A DNA stretch of 64,000 nucleotides from Ruegeria sp. Alg231-54 (lineage in GTDB: Bacteria > Pseudomonadota > Alphaproteobacteria > Rhodobacterales > Rhodobacteraceae), in assembly GCF_900143525.1 (NCBI RefSeq), contig NZ_FREZ01000004.1, forward strand, positions 124,001-188,000. The letters run 5' to 3'. Below the pieces are notes generated by a model, which was not told the origin of the DNA, did not search any database, and saw nothing but the letters and a program-made list of their open reading frames with translations. This document shows positions 33,846-44,014 of the stretch, piece by piece. The first letter of the stretch is position 1, and each line of letters starts with the position of its first letter. The position numbers and the translations under genes were made by a program.

Positions 33846-33976
33846 TCCCTCACCCTTTTTCATCTCATTGCATGGTATTAAGGAAACCGGCACATGGATT
33901 CTGGCCCCCAAAATTTCAGCAGCTTCTCAGAGTATCCTTGCGATGTAATCGCCTTAATGTCGCACTGCTCCTGAGT

Positions 33977-34882
33977 TCACCAATCCATCGGGCCTTTTTC
34001 GTGAAAGGCATCGACGAGAAAATCTATGAATGCCCGCACCTTGGGCTGTGTAAAGCGTCCGGGCGGGTAAACGGCGTAGACGCCTTGAACCTCGTCCGGC
34101 AGCGATGGCATCGCATCCACTACAGCACCGGATTTCAGCGCTTCTGCGTACAGATAGCTGGGCAGGTATGCGATCCCCAGACCCGAAATGGCGGCGTTCA
34201 ACAGGGATTGCCCGTCATTTACGCTCAGCCACCCTGCGGTGCGAACCTGTCTTTTTTCACCCGAAGGCGCGGTCAGCTTCCATACATTGCCAGAGGACTG
34301 GCTGGAGTAATGCAGTAGCTTGTGTTCATTCAGTTCGTCAATTTTCTGCGGCCGGCCGAATTTCTCGACATAGCTGGGTGCTGCGACCATCCGCTTGACG
34401 GTTTCAGTCAGTTTGCGTGCACGCAGGGTGCTGTCTTCCAGCTCACCGATCCGGACGGCTACATCGAACCCTTCAGAAATCAGCTCGACGTAGCGGTTGT
34501 TCAGCACCATGTTCACAGTGATATCAGGATAGGCCGCCAGAAAATCCGACAGAACCGGAGACAGGTGATTGACGCCGAAATCTGTTGCAACGCTGATCCG
34601 AAGCAGACCCGAGGGGGCGGATTGCATCGAAGTCACAAGCGCATCAGCTTCGCCCGCGTCATTCAGAACACGCCGTGCGCGGTCATAATATGCCAGGCCA
34701 ATTTCGGTCGGCGACACGCGCCGGGTCGTGCGGTTCAGCAGCCGTGCGCCCAGACGGGCCTCGAGGCTCGAAACATGCTTTGATACGGCCGATTTGGAGA
34801 TGCCCATTTTCTTGGCCGCATCGGTGAAGCCACCTTGGTCCACCACATTGGCAAAGGCTTCCATTTCGGTCAGTCGGTCCAT
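33977..34882 (-). CDS. LysR-family transcriptional regulator
   Basis: The product of about 301 residues has an N-terminal winged HTH typical of LysR (EMEAFANVVDQGGFTDAAKK then MGISKSAVSKHVSSLEARLG and RLLNRTTRRVSPTEIGLAYY). The effector domain follows, in the CrgA/AaeR-like subgroup (LLRISVATDFGVNHLSPVLS, GFDVAVRIGELEDSTLRARK). Start ATG 34882 has GGGGA six bases upstream; ATG 34888 is also possible. Its targets are not evident: the divergent neighbour at 35111 is an exported DUF4399 protein, 228 bp away. Confidence 0.87.
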   Translation of the reverse strand: MDRLTEMEAFANVVDQGGFTDAAKKMGISKSAVSKHVSSLEARLGARLLNRTTRRVSPTEIGLAYYDRARRVLNDAGEADALVTSMQSAPSGLLRISVATDFGVNHLSPVLSDFLAAYPDITVNMVLNNRYVELISEGFDVAVRIGELEDSTLRARKLTETVKRMVAAPSYVEKFGRPQKIDELNEHKLLHYSSQSSGNVWKLTAPSGEKRQVRTAGWLSVNDGQSLLNAAISGLGIAYLPSYLYAEALKSGAVVDAMPSLPDEVQGVYAVYPPGRFTQPKVRAFIDFLVDAFHEKGPMDW

Positions 34883-35110
34883 TCTCATTCCCCAGGTCTT
34901 AGTCCTTTTTTCCAACCTGACGTCCAATCTAGGCGGAAACAGGGCGGACATGGGATAATATCAGGGTTTCAATTCGGATCGTTTGCATATGGGAAACGCG
35001 GAAACGATGGTTTCCTAGATGGCCACAAAGCCTGAAAGCCAAGGGTTTTGGGTGATTTCGGCCAGATATGCTAGGGTGACAATGGCAAATTTGTGACCAC
35101 GGAGGAGATC

Positions 35111-35551
35111 ATGAAAGCCATTTATACCATCGCAGCCATATGTCTGTCCGCGACCCTTGTATGGGCTGGTGGCGAGACGCCGTCGAACCCGGATGCACGG
35201 GTCTATTTTGTAAACCTGTCGGATGGCGACACGGTTTCATCGCCGGTGACCGTGGTCTTTGGGTTAAGCGGGATGGGCGTGGCCCCCGCCGGAACCGAGG
35301 TGGAAAACACCGGGCACCACCATTTGCTGATCGACCGCCCGCCATTGGGTGAGGGCGAGGACGGTGTGGACGAGCTGGCCTATGGTCTGCCTGCGGACGA
35401 CAACCATCTGCATTTCGGCGGGGGACAGACCGAGGTGACAACGGAATTGGCCCCTGGTGCACACACGCTGCAACTGGTGCTGGGCGATGCCGGGCATGTG
35501 CCACACTCCCCTCCTATTGTGTCCCGGGTGATCACGATAACGGTCGAGTAG
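35111..35551 (+). CDS. Exported DUF4399 domain protein
   Basis: The 146-residue product starts at ATG 35111 after GGAGGAGATC. It has a signal peptide (IYTIAAICLSATLVWAGG) and a single DUF4399 domain: ARVYFVNLSDGDTVSSPVTV, FGLSGMGVAPAGTEVENTGH then HHLLID, and LHFGGGQTEVTTELAPGAHT then LQLVLGD. The histidine-rich NTGHHHLLID and NHLHFGGGQTE segments are conserved and suggest metal binding, but the function of the family is unknown. Periplasmic location is expected. Confidence 0.85.
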   Translation: MKAIYTIAAICLSATLVWAGGETPSNPDARVYFVNLSDGDTVSSPVTVVFGLSGMGVAPAGTEVENTGHHHLLIDRPPLGEGEDGVDELAYGLPADDNHLHFGGGQTEVTTELAPGAHTLQLVLGDAGHVPHSPPIVSRVITITVE

Positions 35552-35577
35552 CCGACGTGCCTTCGCGGCGCAGGCAA

Positions 35578-35955
35578 CTATGCCACGTCGGGCAATAGGA
35601 AAATACGGCGCGCCAGCGCCGAATTCAGCCGTTCTTGTGGATACCATTGGCTGAGGGCTGTCTTGGCCATCAAATCGGGGTTTTCCGCAATGAATGCCTC
35701 GAAAGCGCTGGATTGTGAACTGGCAAGACGCTCTGCGATCAGGCTCATGAATGCGTAAGTGATCGTCAGGTTGAACTTATCCTGGGCGCCGGCTTTGGCC
35801 GCAAGTGTTCGGATCCCTTTGGCGTAGATCGCTGCAGCATCGATGAAATCGTACTTTCGCAGCAGGTCATATGCGACCTGTACATGTTCGGCATGTCCGA
35901 ACGTTGTGTTGTCGATGGCGTGTGCCTCAAACGCGCTGGTGATGTCGATGCTCAT
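35578..35955 (-). CDS. Hypothetical protein paired with a ribbon-helix-helix-like protein
   Basis: The 125-residue soluble, helical product contains TTFGHAEHVQVAYDLLRKYD and FNLTITYAFMSLIAERLASS with several aromatic and His residues (H18, H22). No enzyme or toxin family was recognised. Its ATG overlaps the stop of the 83-residue gene by 4 bp (ATGA), so the two are made together. The order small basic DNA-binding-like protein first, larger protein second is reminiscent of toxin-antitoxin operons, but the sequence shows no toxin motif. Confidence 0.6.
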   Translation of the reverse strand: MSIDITSAFEAHAIDNTTFGHAEHVQVAYDLLRKYDFIDAAAIYAKGIRTLAAKAGAQDKFNLTITYAFMSLIAERLASSQSSAFEAFIAENPDLMAKTALSQWYPQERLNSALARRIFLLPDVA

Positions 35956-36203
35956 TCTCCGTCCTCCTTGAAACGGTGGCTGTCCTCGGCTGTCCAGTCG
36001 AGGTCATAGACACTTTTGAGCTGTTTGATCTTCTCCAGCGTTTCCTCGGAAAACGCTGGCTTGTTCTCAAAGCTATGCAGAGCAATCCCCTCGATCAGAT
36101 CGCCAAGGGTCATGTCCAGCGACTCTGCCAGCCCCTTGAGGACTTTCAGCAGGCGTTTTTCGATACGAATTCCCGTTTGGGTGCGTTCAATTTTTGCGCT
36201 CAT
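35952..36203 (-). CDS. Small ribbon-helix-helix-like protein
   Basis: The 83-residue product begins KIERTQTGIRIEKRLLKVLK then GLAESLDMTLGDLIEGIALH, which fits a beta-strand-helix-helix DNA-binding fold with a basic N-terminus. An acidic C-terminal tail follows (SEETLEKIKQLKSVYDLDWT). The start codon lacks a ribosome binding site and lies only 4 bp from a 10-bp palindrome and promoter-like sequence, so leaderless expression with autoregulation is plausible. It is translationally coupled to the 125-residue partner. Confidence 0.6.
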   Translation of the reverse strand: MSAKIERTQTGIRIEKRLLKVLKGLAESLDMTLGDLIEGIALHSFENKPAFSEETLEKIKQLKSVYDLDWTAEDSHRFKEDGE

Positions 36204-36240
36204 TTAGTACATATGTATAAATATACCAACAGAGTCAAGC
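36204..36240 (-). promoter_or_regulatory. Promoter-like sequence and palindrome before the RHH-like gene
   Basis: A perfect palindrome TACATATGTA occupies 36208-36217. On the minus strand a -35-like TTGACT (36233-36238) is followed about 17-18 bp later by AT-rich -10-like sequence overlapping the palindrome. The implied transcript would begin close to the ATG at 36203. Confidence 0.4.
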
Positions 36241-36245
36241 GGCAC

Positions 36246-36276
36246 AAAAAAAGCCGCCTCCTTCGAAGCGGCTTTC
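36246..36276 (-). terminator. Rho-independent terminator of fadH
   Basis: On the minus strand the stem AAGCCGC…GCGGCTT is followed by a run of seven T. It lies 25 bp beyond the fadH stop. Confidence 0.85.
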
Positions 36277-36300
36277 GTCAGAGCAATTGTTACAATGGCG

Positions 36301-38382
<2,082 letters not shown>

Positions 38383-38465
38383 TCACGCGAAACCTAACGT
38401 CACACCCTTTGCCTTCACCCCGCTGCTTGCTACAGAACCTTCAAAGCATGTTTACGAGGCTGCAC

Positions 38466-38951
38466 ATGACCCCCGAAGAGATCGCCAAACTGCCCTATCG
38501 CCCTTGCGTGGGGCTTATGCTGATGAATGCCGAGGGCAGGATTTTCGTCGGTCAGCGCAATGATCGCCACAAGGAGGCATGGCAAATGCCTCAGGGCGGC
38601 GTGGACAAGGGCGAAAATCCACGGGATGCAGCCCTGCGTGAGCTGTGGGAAGAAACCGGCGTGACCTCGGACTTGGTCGAGATCGTGGCTGAGACGGACG
38701 GCTGGCTGCCTTATGATCTGCCACACGACATCGTGCCGAAAATCTGGAAAGGCCGATATCGCGGGCAAGAGCAGAAATGGTACCTGCTGCGATTTACCGG
38801 CCAGGACGACCAGATCGACATCCAGACCAAGCACCCGGAATTCAGCCTATGGAAATGGCAGGACCCCAGTAACCTGATCGAAGAAATTGTGCCGTTCAAA
38901 CGTGAGGTTTATCAGCAGGTGGTTGCCGCCTTTGCGGACCACCTGTCATAA
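38466..38951 (+). CDS. rppH: RNA pyrophosphohydrolase RppH (Nudix)
   Basis: The 161-residue protein starts [20 protein letters not shown] then GQR, the conserved opening of alphaproteobacterial RppH/IalA. The Nudix box [20 protein letters not shown] then TGV fits GX5EX7REUXEEXGU exactly. Later [15 protein letters not shown] and [14 protein letters not shown] are typical. RppH removes pyrophosphate from the 5' end of mRNA and so starts decay. ATG 38466 is preceded by ACGAGG; ATG 38448 is possible. Confidence 0.92.
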   Translation: MTPEEIAKLPYRPCVGLMLMNAEGRIFVGQRNDRHKEAWQMPQGGVDKGENPRDAALRELWEETGVTSDLVEIVAETDGWLPYDLPHDIVPKIWKGRYRGQEQKWYLLRFTGQDDQIDIQTKHPEFSLWKWQDPSNLIEEIVPFKREVYQQVVAAFADHLS

Positions 38952-39144
38952 AACAACATGCGCATTGAAGACATCTGGCCCAAGTACCGCGCGCATGGGC
39001 TAGGGCGCGGTGCAAACCAAAATGCAGCTCCCGCAACCTCTCCATTGAAATAATCCGGGGGATGGCAGCTGGTTCAATCACCATACCGCACGTTGGCGTG
39101 AGGGGGCGTGGCCGCATCTGATCGACCTGTCTAGCTTGACGGGT
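38952..39144. other. Intergenic stretch with coding-like fragments
   Basis: Between rppH and the radical SAM gene a short frame at 38958 reads MRIEDIWPKYRAHGLGR and stops after about 31 codons. Another, in frame with the radical SAM gene, reads SWFNHHTARWREGAWPHLID with no ATG or GTG start. They may be remnants of a gene or an unrecognised N-terminal extension. Neither matches a family I know. Confidence 0.35.
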
Positions 39145-40518
39145 ATGAAGGACACGGCCCCAACTCTCTCTTCTGTAAAACCCGCCGGACGCAAGTTTAC
39201 CGGCACCGACCGACGCGCTCCGTTGCGCGGCGGTCTGCAAGGGTGCGGGGAATATGGCGCAGGGCAGACGGCAGGCCGGTTCTACCCCATCGCCTGCGTC
39301 GCGCTTGAGGTCACGCAACGCTGTAATCTGGATTGCACACTGTGTTACCTCTCGGACCGGGCCGAGATGACCTATGACCCACCGCTGTCGGTTCTGTTTG
39401 CGCGTCTCGCCACAATTCACAGCCATTATGGCCCCGGTGTCTCGGTCCAACTGACCGGGGGTGATCCGACCCTGCGCAAGGTGGAAGACCTAGAGGCACT
39501 GTGCCGCGAAATTCGCCGCCTGGGCATGCGGGCGTGCCTGATGACCAACGGCATTCGCGCCAGCCGGGCGTTTCTGACGCGGCTTGCGGCGGCGGGGTTG
39601 GATGACGTGGCCTTTCACGTCGACATGACGCAGGAGCGCAAGGGGTTCAACAGCGAGACTGAGTTAAATGTGGTGCGCCTCGCCTATATCCGCCACACGC
39701 GCGGACTGGGCCTGCGGGTGTTGTTCAACACGACGGTTTTCGGCGGCAATATTGTTGAACTCTCTGCGCTGGCGCGGTTCATGCGAGACCGCCCTGAGGT
39801 CGCCTTTGTGTCATTCCAGATGCAAGCCGATACCGGGCGCGGGGTGTTGCGCGAACGTCCCGACGCTATCACGCAGGACAGTGTCATGCGCGCGGTCGAG
39901 ACCGGATATGAAACGCCCCTGCATTTCGACACGGCTGCAGTTGGGCATTCGAAATGCAATCGCTATGCAAGTGTTGTGACTGCCGGCGGGCGTGCGGTTT
40001 CGGTTTTGTCCGCCAAACGCCTGACTCAGAAAGTGATAGCCGCGCTAAGCCGGGCCGAACAAACAACCGACGGCCATATCGACACCGGTGACAGCGTCCG
40101 GCGTATGGCACGGCGCAACCCGCTATTGGCGTTGCGGGCGGGCTTGCATCTGCTGAGATGCGTGCTGCGATTGGGCCGAGGATTATTGCGGGGACCTGTC
40201 CGCCGGCAATCGGTGTTCATTCATAACTTCATGGCTGCGGACGCGTTGGAGGATGATCGCTGTGCCTCTTGCGTCTTTATGGTCGCAACCGCGAATGGGC
40301 CGCTGTCCATGTGCGTTCACAACGCGCAGCGTGACATGCATCTGGCCGCACCGGATCGGGTCGACGGGCCATCTGGCCCAAGCTGGTGGAACGCCGCCGT
40401 CCCCCACCTGTCCGCTGGACCCGATCTGCCGGACTTGAGCGATCCGGGTCTGGCCCCGCTCAAGCGGCTCAAAGGGCAGATGCGGGCCATGCGCCGGAAC
40501 CTAAAGGACGTATCATGA
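39145..40518 (+). CDS. Radical SAM protein with C-terminal cysteine cluster
   Basis: The product of about 457 residues has the radical SAM motif CNLDCTLC (CxxxCxxC) in VALEVTQRCNLDCTLCYLSD near residue 58. A GGD motif follows (VQLTGGDPTLRK), then a strand with ACLMTNGIRA. The C-terminal part contains further cysteines (GHSKCNRYASVV, and CASCVFMVATANGPLSMCVH) in an arrangement like SPASM/Twitch auxiliary Fe-S sites. A basic amphipathic stretch (LLALRAGLHLLRCVLRLGRG) lies between them and could bind membrane. The substrate is unknown. The stop overlaps the DUF547 lipoprotein start by 4 bp, suggesting the two act together. The start is uncertain: ATG 39145 has no good ribosome binding site and TTG 39136 is in frame. 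Confidence 0.82.
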   Translation: MKDTAPTLSSVKPAGRKFTGTDRRAPLRGGLQGCGEYGAGQTAGRFYPIACVALEVTQRCNLDCTLCYLSDRAEMTYDPPLSVLFARLATIHSHYGPGVSVQLTGGDPTLRKVEDLEALCREIRRLGMRACLMTNGIRASRAFLTRLAAAGLDDVAFHVDMTQERKGFNSETELNVVRLAYIRHTRGLGLRVLFNTTVFGGNIVELSALARFMRDRPEVAFVSFQMQADTGRGVLRERPDAITQDSVMRAVETGYETPLHFDTAAVGHSKCNRYASVVTAGGRAVSVLSAKRLTQKVIAALSRAEQTTDGHIDTGDSVRRMARRNPLLALRAGLHLLRCVLRLGRGLLRGPVRRQSVFIHNFMAADALEDDRCASCVFMVATANGPLSMCVHNAQRDMHLAAPDRVDGPSGPSWWNAAVPHLSAGPDLPDLSDPGLAPLKRLKGQMRAMRRNLKDVS

Positions 40519-41354
40519 GAAAACTTCTGATCCTGCTGCTGCTTCCGGTTTTGACCGCATGCGCTAGCGTAGAGCGTCTGGCCTTGCCCGCTCCCGAGGC
40601 ATTGCCGGGGCAGACCCTGACCAGATTTGCGTCCCCACCGGGCGAAAAGGTCGATCACCGCGATTGGACAGCTTTCCTGCACCGTTATGTCGTGACCGAC
40701 GGGCAGGGCGTGAACCGGGTAACTTACAGGCAGGTGACACAGGCAGACCGGGCGCGTCTGGACGAATATTTGGTCGAGCTTCAATCCGTCGACCCTGCGA
40801 GGCTGACACGTGACCAGCAACTGGCCTATTGGATCAATCTGTACAATGCACTGACGGTGGATGTGGTCCTTGCAAACTATCCCGTCGCGTCGATCCGCGA
40901 CATCAAGGATGGGCCTTTATCGATTGGGCCGTGGAATCAACCTCTGGCGCGGGTGGCCGGGCAGGAGTTGACCCTCAATGACATTGAACACCGCATTATC
41001 CGGCCCACATTCGGCGAACCGCGCATCCACTATGCGCTGAACTGCGCAGCTGTGGGCTGTCCCAACCTGATGGATCGCGCCTGGCAGGCCGAGACATTAG
41101 AGCGCGATTTCGCCGCTGCCGAGCACACCTATATCAACGACCCGCGTGGCGTGCAGTTCGACCAACGCGGCGGATTGATCCTGTCAAAGATCTTTATCTG
41201 GTTCCGCGAGGATTTCGGACCGAATGAAAAATCCGTGCTGGCCTATATCGCGACAGCAGCAGAACCCGAGCTGCGCGCCCGTCTTCAGCAGACGCCGCGT
41301 GTCAAAGCGTATCAGTATGACTGGGCTTTGAACGACGCGGCGGCAGGATCTTAA
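40515..41354 (+). CDS. DUF547 lipoprotein
   Basis: The 279-residue product has a lipoprotein signal (LLILLLLPVLTAC, Cys near residue 16). The DUF547 domain follows: LHRYVVTDGQGVNRVTYRQV, QQLAYWINLYNALTVDVVLA and HYALNCAAVGCPNL then LSKIFIWFREDFG. The conserved Y-W-I-N-x-Y-N-A and A-L-N-C-x-x-x-x-C-P motifs suggest an enzyme, perhaps thiol-based, and structural similarity of the family to NlpC/P60-like folds has been proposed. It is exported and membrane-anchored. It is translationally coupled to the radical SAM gene and convergent with the kinase gene, 8 bp away. Confidence 0.87.
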   Translation: MRKLLILLLLPVLTACASVERLALPAPEALPGQTLTRFASPPGEKVDHRDWTAFLHRYVVTDGQGVNRVTYRQVTQADRARLDEYLVELQSVDPARLTRDQQLAYWINLYNALTVDVVLANYPVASIRDIKDGPLSIGPWNQPLARVAGQELTLNDIEHRIIRPTFGEPRIHYALNCAAVGCPNLMDRAWQAETLERDFAAAEHTYINDPRGVQFDQRGGLILSKIFIWFREDFGPNEKSVLAYIATAAEPELRARLQQTPRVKAYQYDWALNDAAAGS

Positions 41355-41362
41355 TCAGCGGA

Positions 41363-42352
41363 TTACAGCAGCCCTTCGGCGCGCAGCAGTTCCTGCATGT
41401 TCGCCTCGGGGCGCGGGCCGATGTGGCTGATGACCTCGCGGGCGCAGATATTGCCGATCTTGGCGCAGGTTTCGTGATCGCGGCCTGTGGCCATGCCAAA
41501 CAGGAAGCCGGCGGCAAACTGATCGCCCGCACCGGTTGCGTCCACGGGCACGACTTTCTCGACCGGAACGTCGACGCGTTGCCCGTCGCTTAGGACAGTC
41601 ACGCCGTCGCCGGAGCGGGTGCATACAACAAGCGGGCAGATCGCGGCGGTTTTGGCCAGCGCCTCTTCCAGATCGTCGGTTTCGAACAGGGATTTGATCT
41701 CGGCCTCGTTGCCGATGACGAAATCAAGTTCGTTTTCGATCAGCAGCAGGAAATCGACACGGTGGCGTTCCACACAGAAGGGGTCGGAAATGGCGATTCC
41801 CGCCTTGCCGCCACCTTTGTGGCACGCGCGCGCGGCCTCTAGAAACGCGGCCTTTCCCTTTTCCTTGTCGAACAGATACCCCTCAAGGAACATGATCTGG
41901 CTGTTGCCTGCGACGTCATCCGAAACGTCCAGCGACGACAGTTCCGAGGAAATCCCCAGATAGGTATTCATCGACCTCTCCCCATCGGGCGAGACAAAGA
42001 TCATCGAGCGCGAGGTCGGCAGTTCGCCACCCGGCACCGGCGGATTCACGAAGTCGACGCCATCTTCATTCATTGCGTCCGCGTAGAACCGGCCCAGAGC
42101 GTCATCATGAACGCGCCCGATGAATGCCGAATCTAACCCCAGCGCACCTGCGCCAGCGATGGTGTTGGCAACCGAACCACCCGGCGTCTGAACCCGGCCT
42201 TCCATTGAGGCATAAAGCACTTCGCCACGCTCCTGCTCGATCAGCTGCATGATGCCTTTTTCGATGCCCATCAGCTCCAGGAAACTGTCGTCGGCTTGGG
42301 AGATCACGTCCACAACGGCGTTTCCGATACCGGTCAGTTGGTAGGTTTTCAT
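41363..42352 (-). CDS. PfkB-family sugar/nucleoside kinase, adenosine kinase-like
   Basis: The 329-residue ribokinase-family protein opens with YQLTGIGNAVVDVISQADDS. Signature 1 is GGSVANTIAGAGALGLDSAF near residue 58, followed by YLGISSELSSLDVSDD. Signature 2 with the catalytic Asp is VDATGAGDQFAAGFLFGMAT near residue 280. The alphaproteobacterial members of this type are annotated adenosine kinase and recycle adenosine to AMP, for example downstream of S-adenosylhomocysteine hydrolysis. The exact substrate is inferred. The start overlaps the nth stop by 4 bp. Confidence 0.85.
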   Translation of the reverse strand: MKTYQLTGIGNAVVDVISQADDSFLELMGIEKGIMQLIEQERGEVLYASMEGRVQTPGGSVANTIAGAGALGLDSAFIGRVHDDALGRFYADAMNEDGVDFVNPPVPGGELPTSRSMIFVSPDGERSMNTYLGISSELSSLDVSDDVAGNSQIMFLEGYLFDKEKGKAAFLEAARACHKGGGKAGIAISDPFCVERHRVDFLLLIENELDFVIGNEAEIKSLFETDDLEEALAKTAAICPLVVCTRSGDGVTVLSDGQRVDVPVEKVVPVDATGAGDQFAAGFLFGMATGRDHETCAKIGNICAREVISHIGPRPEANMQELLRAEGLL

Positions 42353-42993
42353 AGGTTCTTGTCCTCAAATTCGCAGAGATCGCGGATGATGCAGGTACCG
42401 CACATGGGTTTGCGCGTCTTGCAATGATAGCGGCCATGCAGGATCAGCCAGTGATGCGCATGCAGCTGAAAGTCGGTCGGGATATTGTCTTCGATGGCGC
42501 GTTCGACGGCGTCCACATTCTTACCGGGGCAAATGCCGGTGCGATTGCCAACACGGAAGATATGCGTGTCCACGGCCTGCGCCGGATACCGCCACCACAT
42601 GTTCAACACCACATTGGCCGTCTTGCGACCCACACCCGGCAGCGATTGCAGGGCTGCGCGGGAATTGGGTACCTCGCCGCCATAGTCGTCGACCAGAATA
42701 CGGCTGAGTTTAATGACGTTCTTCGCCTTTTGCCGGAACAGACCAATGGTCTTGATGTGTTCGATCAGACCTTCTTCGCCCAGATCCAGCATCTTTTGCG
42801 GCGTGTCAGCGATCTTGAACAAGGCGCGTGTCGCCTTGTTCACACCGACATCGGTTGCCTGCGCAGACAGCGCCACGGCGACGACCAGAGTATAGACGTT
42901 GACATGCTCAAGCTCGCCCTTGGGTTCGGGGTCGGCTTCCTGAAAGCGCGTAAAGATCTCGCGGATCCGGTGATATCCGAGTTGTTTTGCCAT
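42349..42993 (-). CDS. nth: Endonuclease III
   Basis: The 214-residue base-excision repair glycosylase/AP lyase acts on oxidised pyrimidines. The helix-hairpin-helix SLPGVGRKTANVVLNMWW contains the catalytic Lys. The catalytic Asp lies in QAVDTHIFRVGNRTG. The [4Fe-4S] cluster cysteines are in CKTRKPMCGTCIIRDLC (C-x6-C-x2-C-x5-C). ATG 42993 gives MAKQLGYHRIREIF; an upstream in-frame start at 43041 would add 16 residues without known homology. Confidence 0.93.
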   Translation of the reverse strand: MAKQLGYHRIREIFTRFQEADPEPKGELEHVNVYTLVVAVALSAQATDVGVNKATRALFKIADTPQKMLDLGEEGLIEHIKTIGLFRQKAKNVIKLSRILVDDYGGEVPNSRAALQSLPGVGRKTANVVLNMWWRYPAQAVDTHIFRVGNRTGICPGKNVDAVERAIEDNIPTDFQLHAHHWLILHGRYHCKTRKPMCGTCIIRDLCEFEDKNL

Positions 42994-43111
42994 CCGCGTC
43001 TTAATGCCGTTCGGGGCGCGTCGATACAAGTCCAAAGCCAATGCGCAAGTTCCGGGTCGCGAGGGCGTAACCTGCGCGCTATGGTTTGGTCAAGAATATG
43101 AGGTAATAGCC

Positions 43112-43963
43112 ATGAACGTCCAGACACCGGAAAGCGGATACCACTACAACGTCATGCGCCGCGCGATCGACCTGATTGATCGAGGCGGAGAAGGCCTGAG
43201 CCTGGAAGAGCTAGCACGCCAGATGGATATGAGCCCGGCGCATTTCCAGCGCCTGTTCTCGCGTTGGACCGGGGTGTCGCCGAAACGCTACCAGCAATAT
43301 CTGACCTTGGGCCACGCCAAGGCATTGTTGCGGGAACGGTTCACCACGTTGGAAACCGCACACAACGTCGGCCTGTCCGGCAGTGGCCGTCTGCACGATC
43401 TGTTCCTGAAATGGGAATCCATGAGCCCCGGCGAATACGCGCGCAGGGGCGTCGGGCTGACCATCTATTGGGGCTGGTTCGAATGCCCCTTTGGCCCGGC
43501 ACTGGTGATGGGAACCGACAAGGGCATTTGCGGCATGGCTTTTGGTGCTGAAACCGGCGAAGAGAACGCGATGGAGGATATGATTTCGCGCTGGCCCAAG
43601 GCAGATTTCATCGAAGATCCGATGCGCCTGCGCCCTTGGGTTCGAAGCGCCTTTGGCGCGGCAAGCGACCGGCTGGAACCTACGCCGCTGTACCTCATTG
43701 GCTCGCCCCTGCAAATCAAGGTTTGGGAGGCGCTGATGCACATTCCGTCGGGTCAGGTCACCACTTATTCCGAGATCGCACAGCGTGTGGGATTGCCACA
43801 AGCCGTGCGCGCGGTGGGAACCGCGGTCGGTCGCAACCCGGTCAGCTGGCTGATCCCATGCCACCGGGCGCTGCGCAAATCCGGCGGGCTGGGTGGCTAT
43901 CACTGGGGCCTGCCGGTCAAGCGCGCGATGCTGGCATTCGAGGCCGCTCAGGCCGACGCATAG
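43112..43963 (+). CDS. Ada-like bifunctional AraC-type regulator / O6-methylguanine-DNA methyltransferase
   Basis: The 283-residue protein joins an N-terminal AraC HTH (LSLEELARQMDMSPAHFQRL then FSRWTGVSPKRYQQYLTL) to a C-terminal MGMT domain. The alkyl-accepting Cys is in SWLIPCHRALRKSGGLGGYH near residue 250, and IPSGQVTTYSEIAQRVG precedes it. The N-terminal zinc/phosphotriester-repair domain of E. coli Ada is missing, so it resembles the two-domain Ada-type proteins common in alphaproteobacteria. It repairs O6-alkylguanine and may regulate transcription. ATG 43112 follows GAGGTAATAGC. Confidence 0.9.
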   Translation: MNVQTPESGYHYNVMRRAIDLIDRGGEGLSLEELARQMDMSPAHFQRLFSRWTGVSPKRYQQYLTLGHAKALLRERFTTLETAHNVGLSGSGRLHDLFLKWESMSPGEYARRGVGLTIYWGWFECPFGPALVMGTDKGICGMAFGAETGEENAMEDMISRWPKADFIEDPMRLRPWVRSAFGAASDRLEPTPLYLIGSPLQIKVWEALMHIPSGQVTTYSEIAQRVGLPQAVRAVGTAVGRNPVSWLIPCHRALRKSGGLGGYHWGLPVKRAMLAFEAAQADA

Positions 43964-44014
43964 TCACGTCAAAAACAGACTTTTCGCTGCTGCATCCTGT
44001 GATAGTGAGAACCT

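Noticed and set aside
35578..36203. A classical toxin-antitoxin module.
   Set aside because: The gene order and overlap fit, but the 125-residue protein shows no RelE, VapC, MazF or other toxin motif; kept only as an open possibility.
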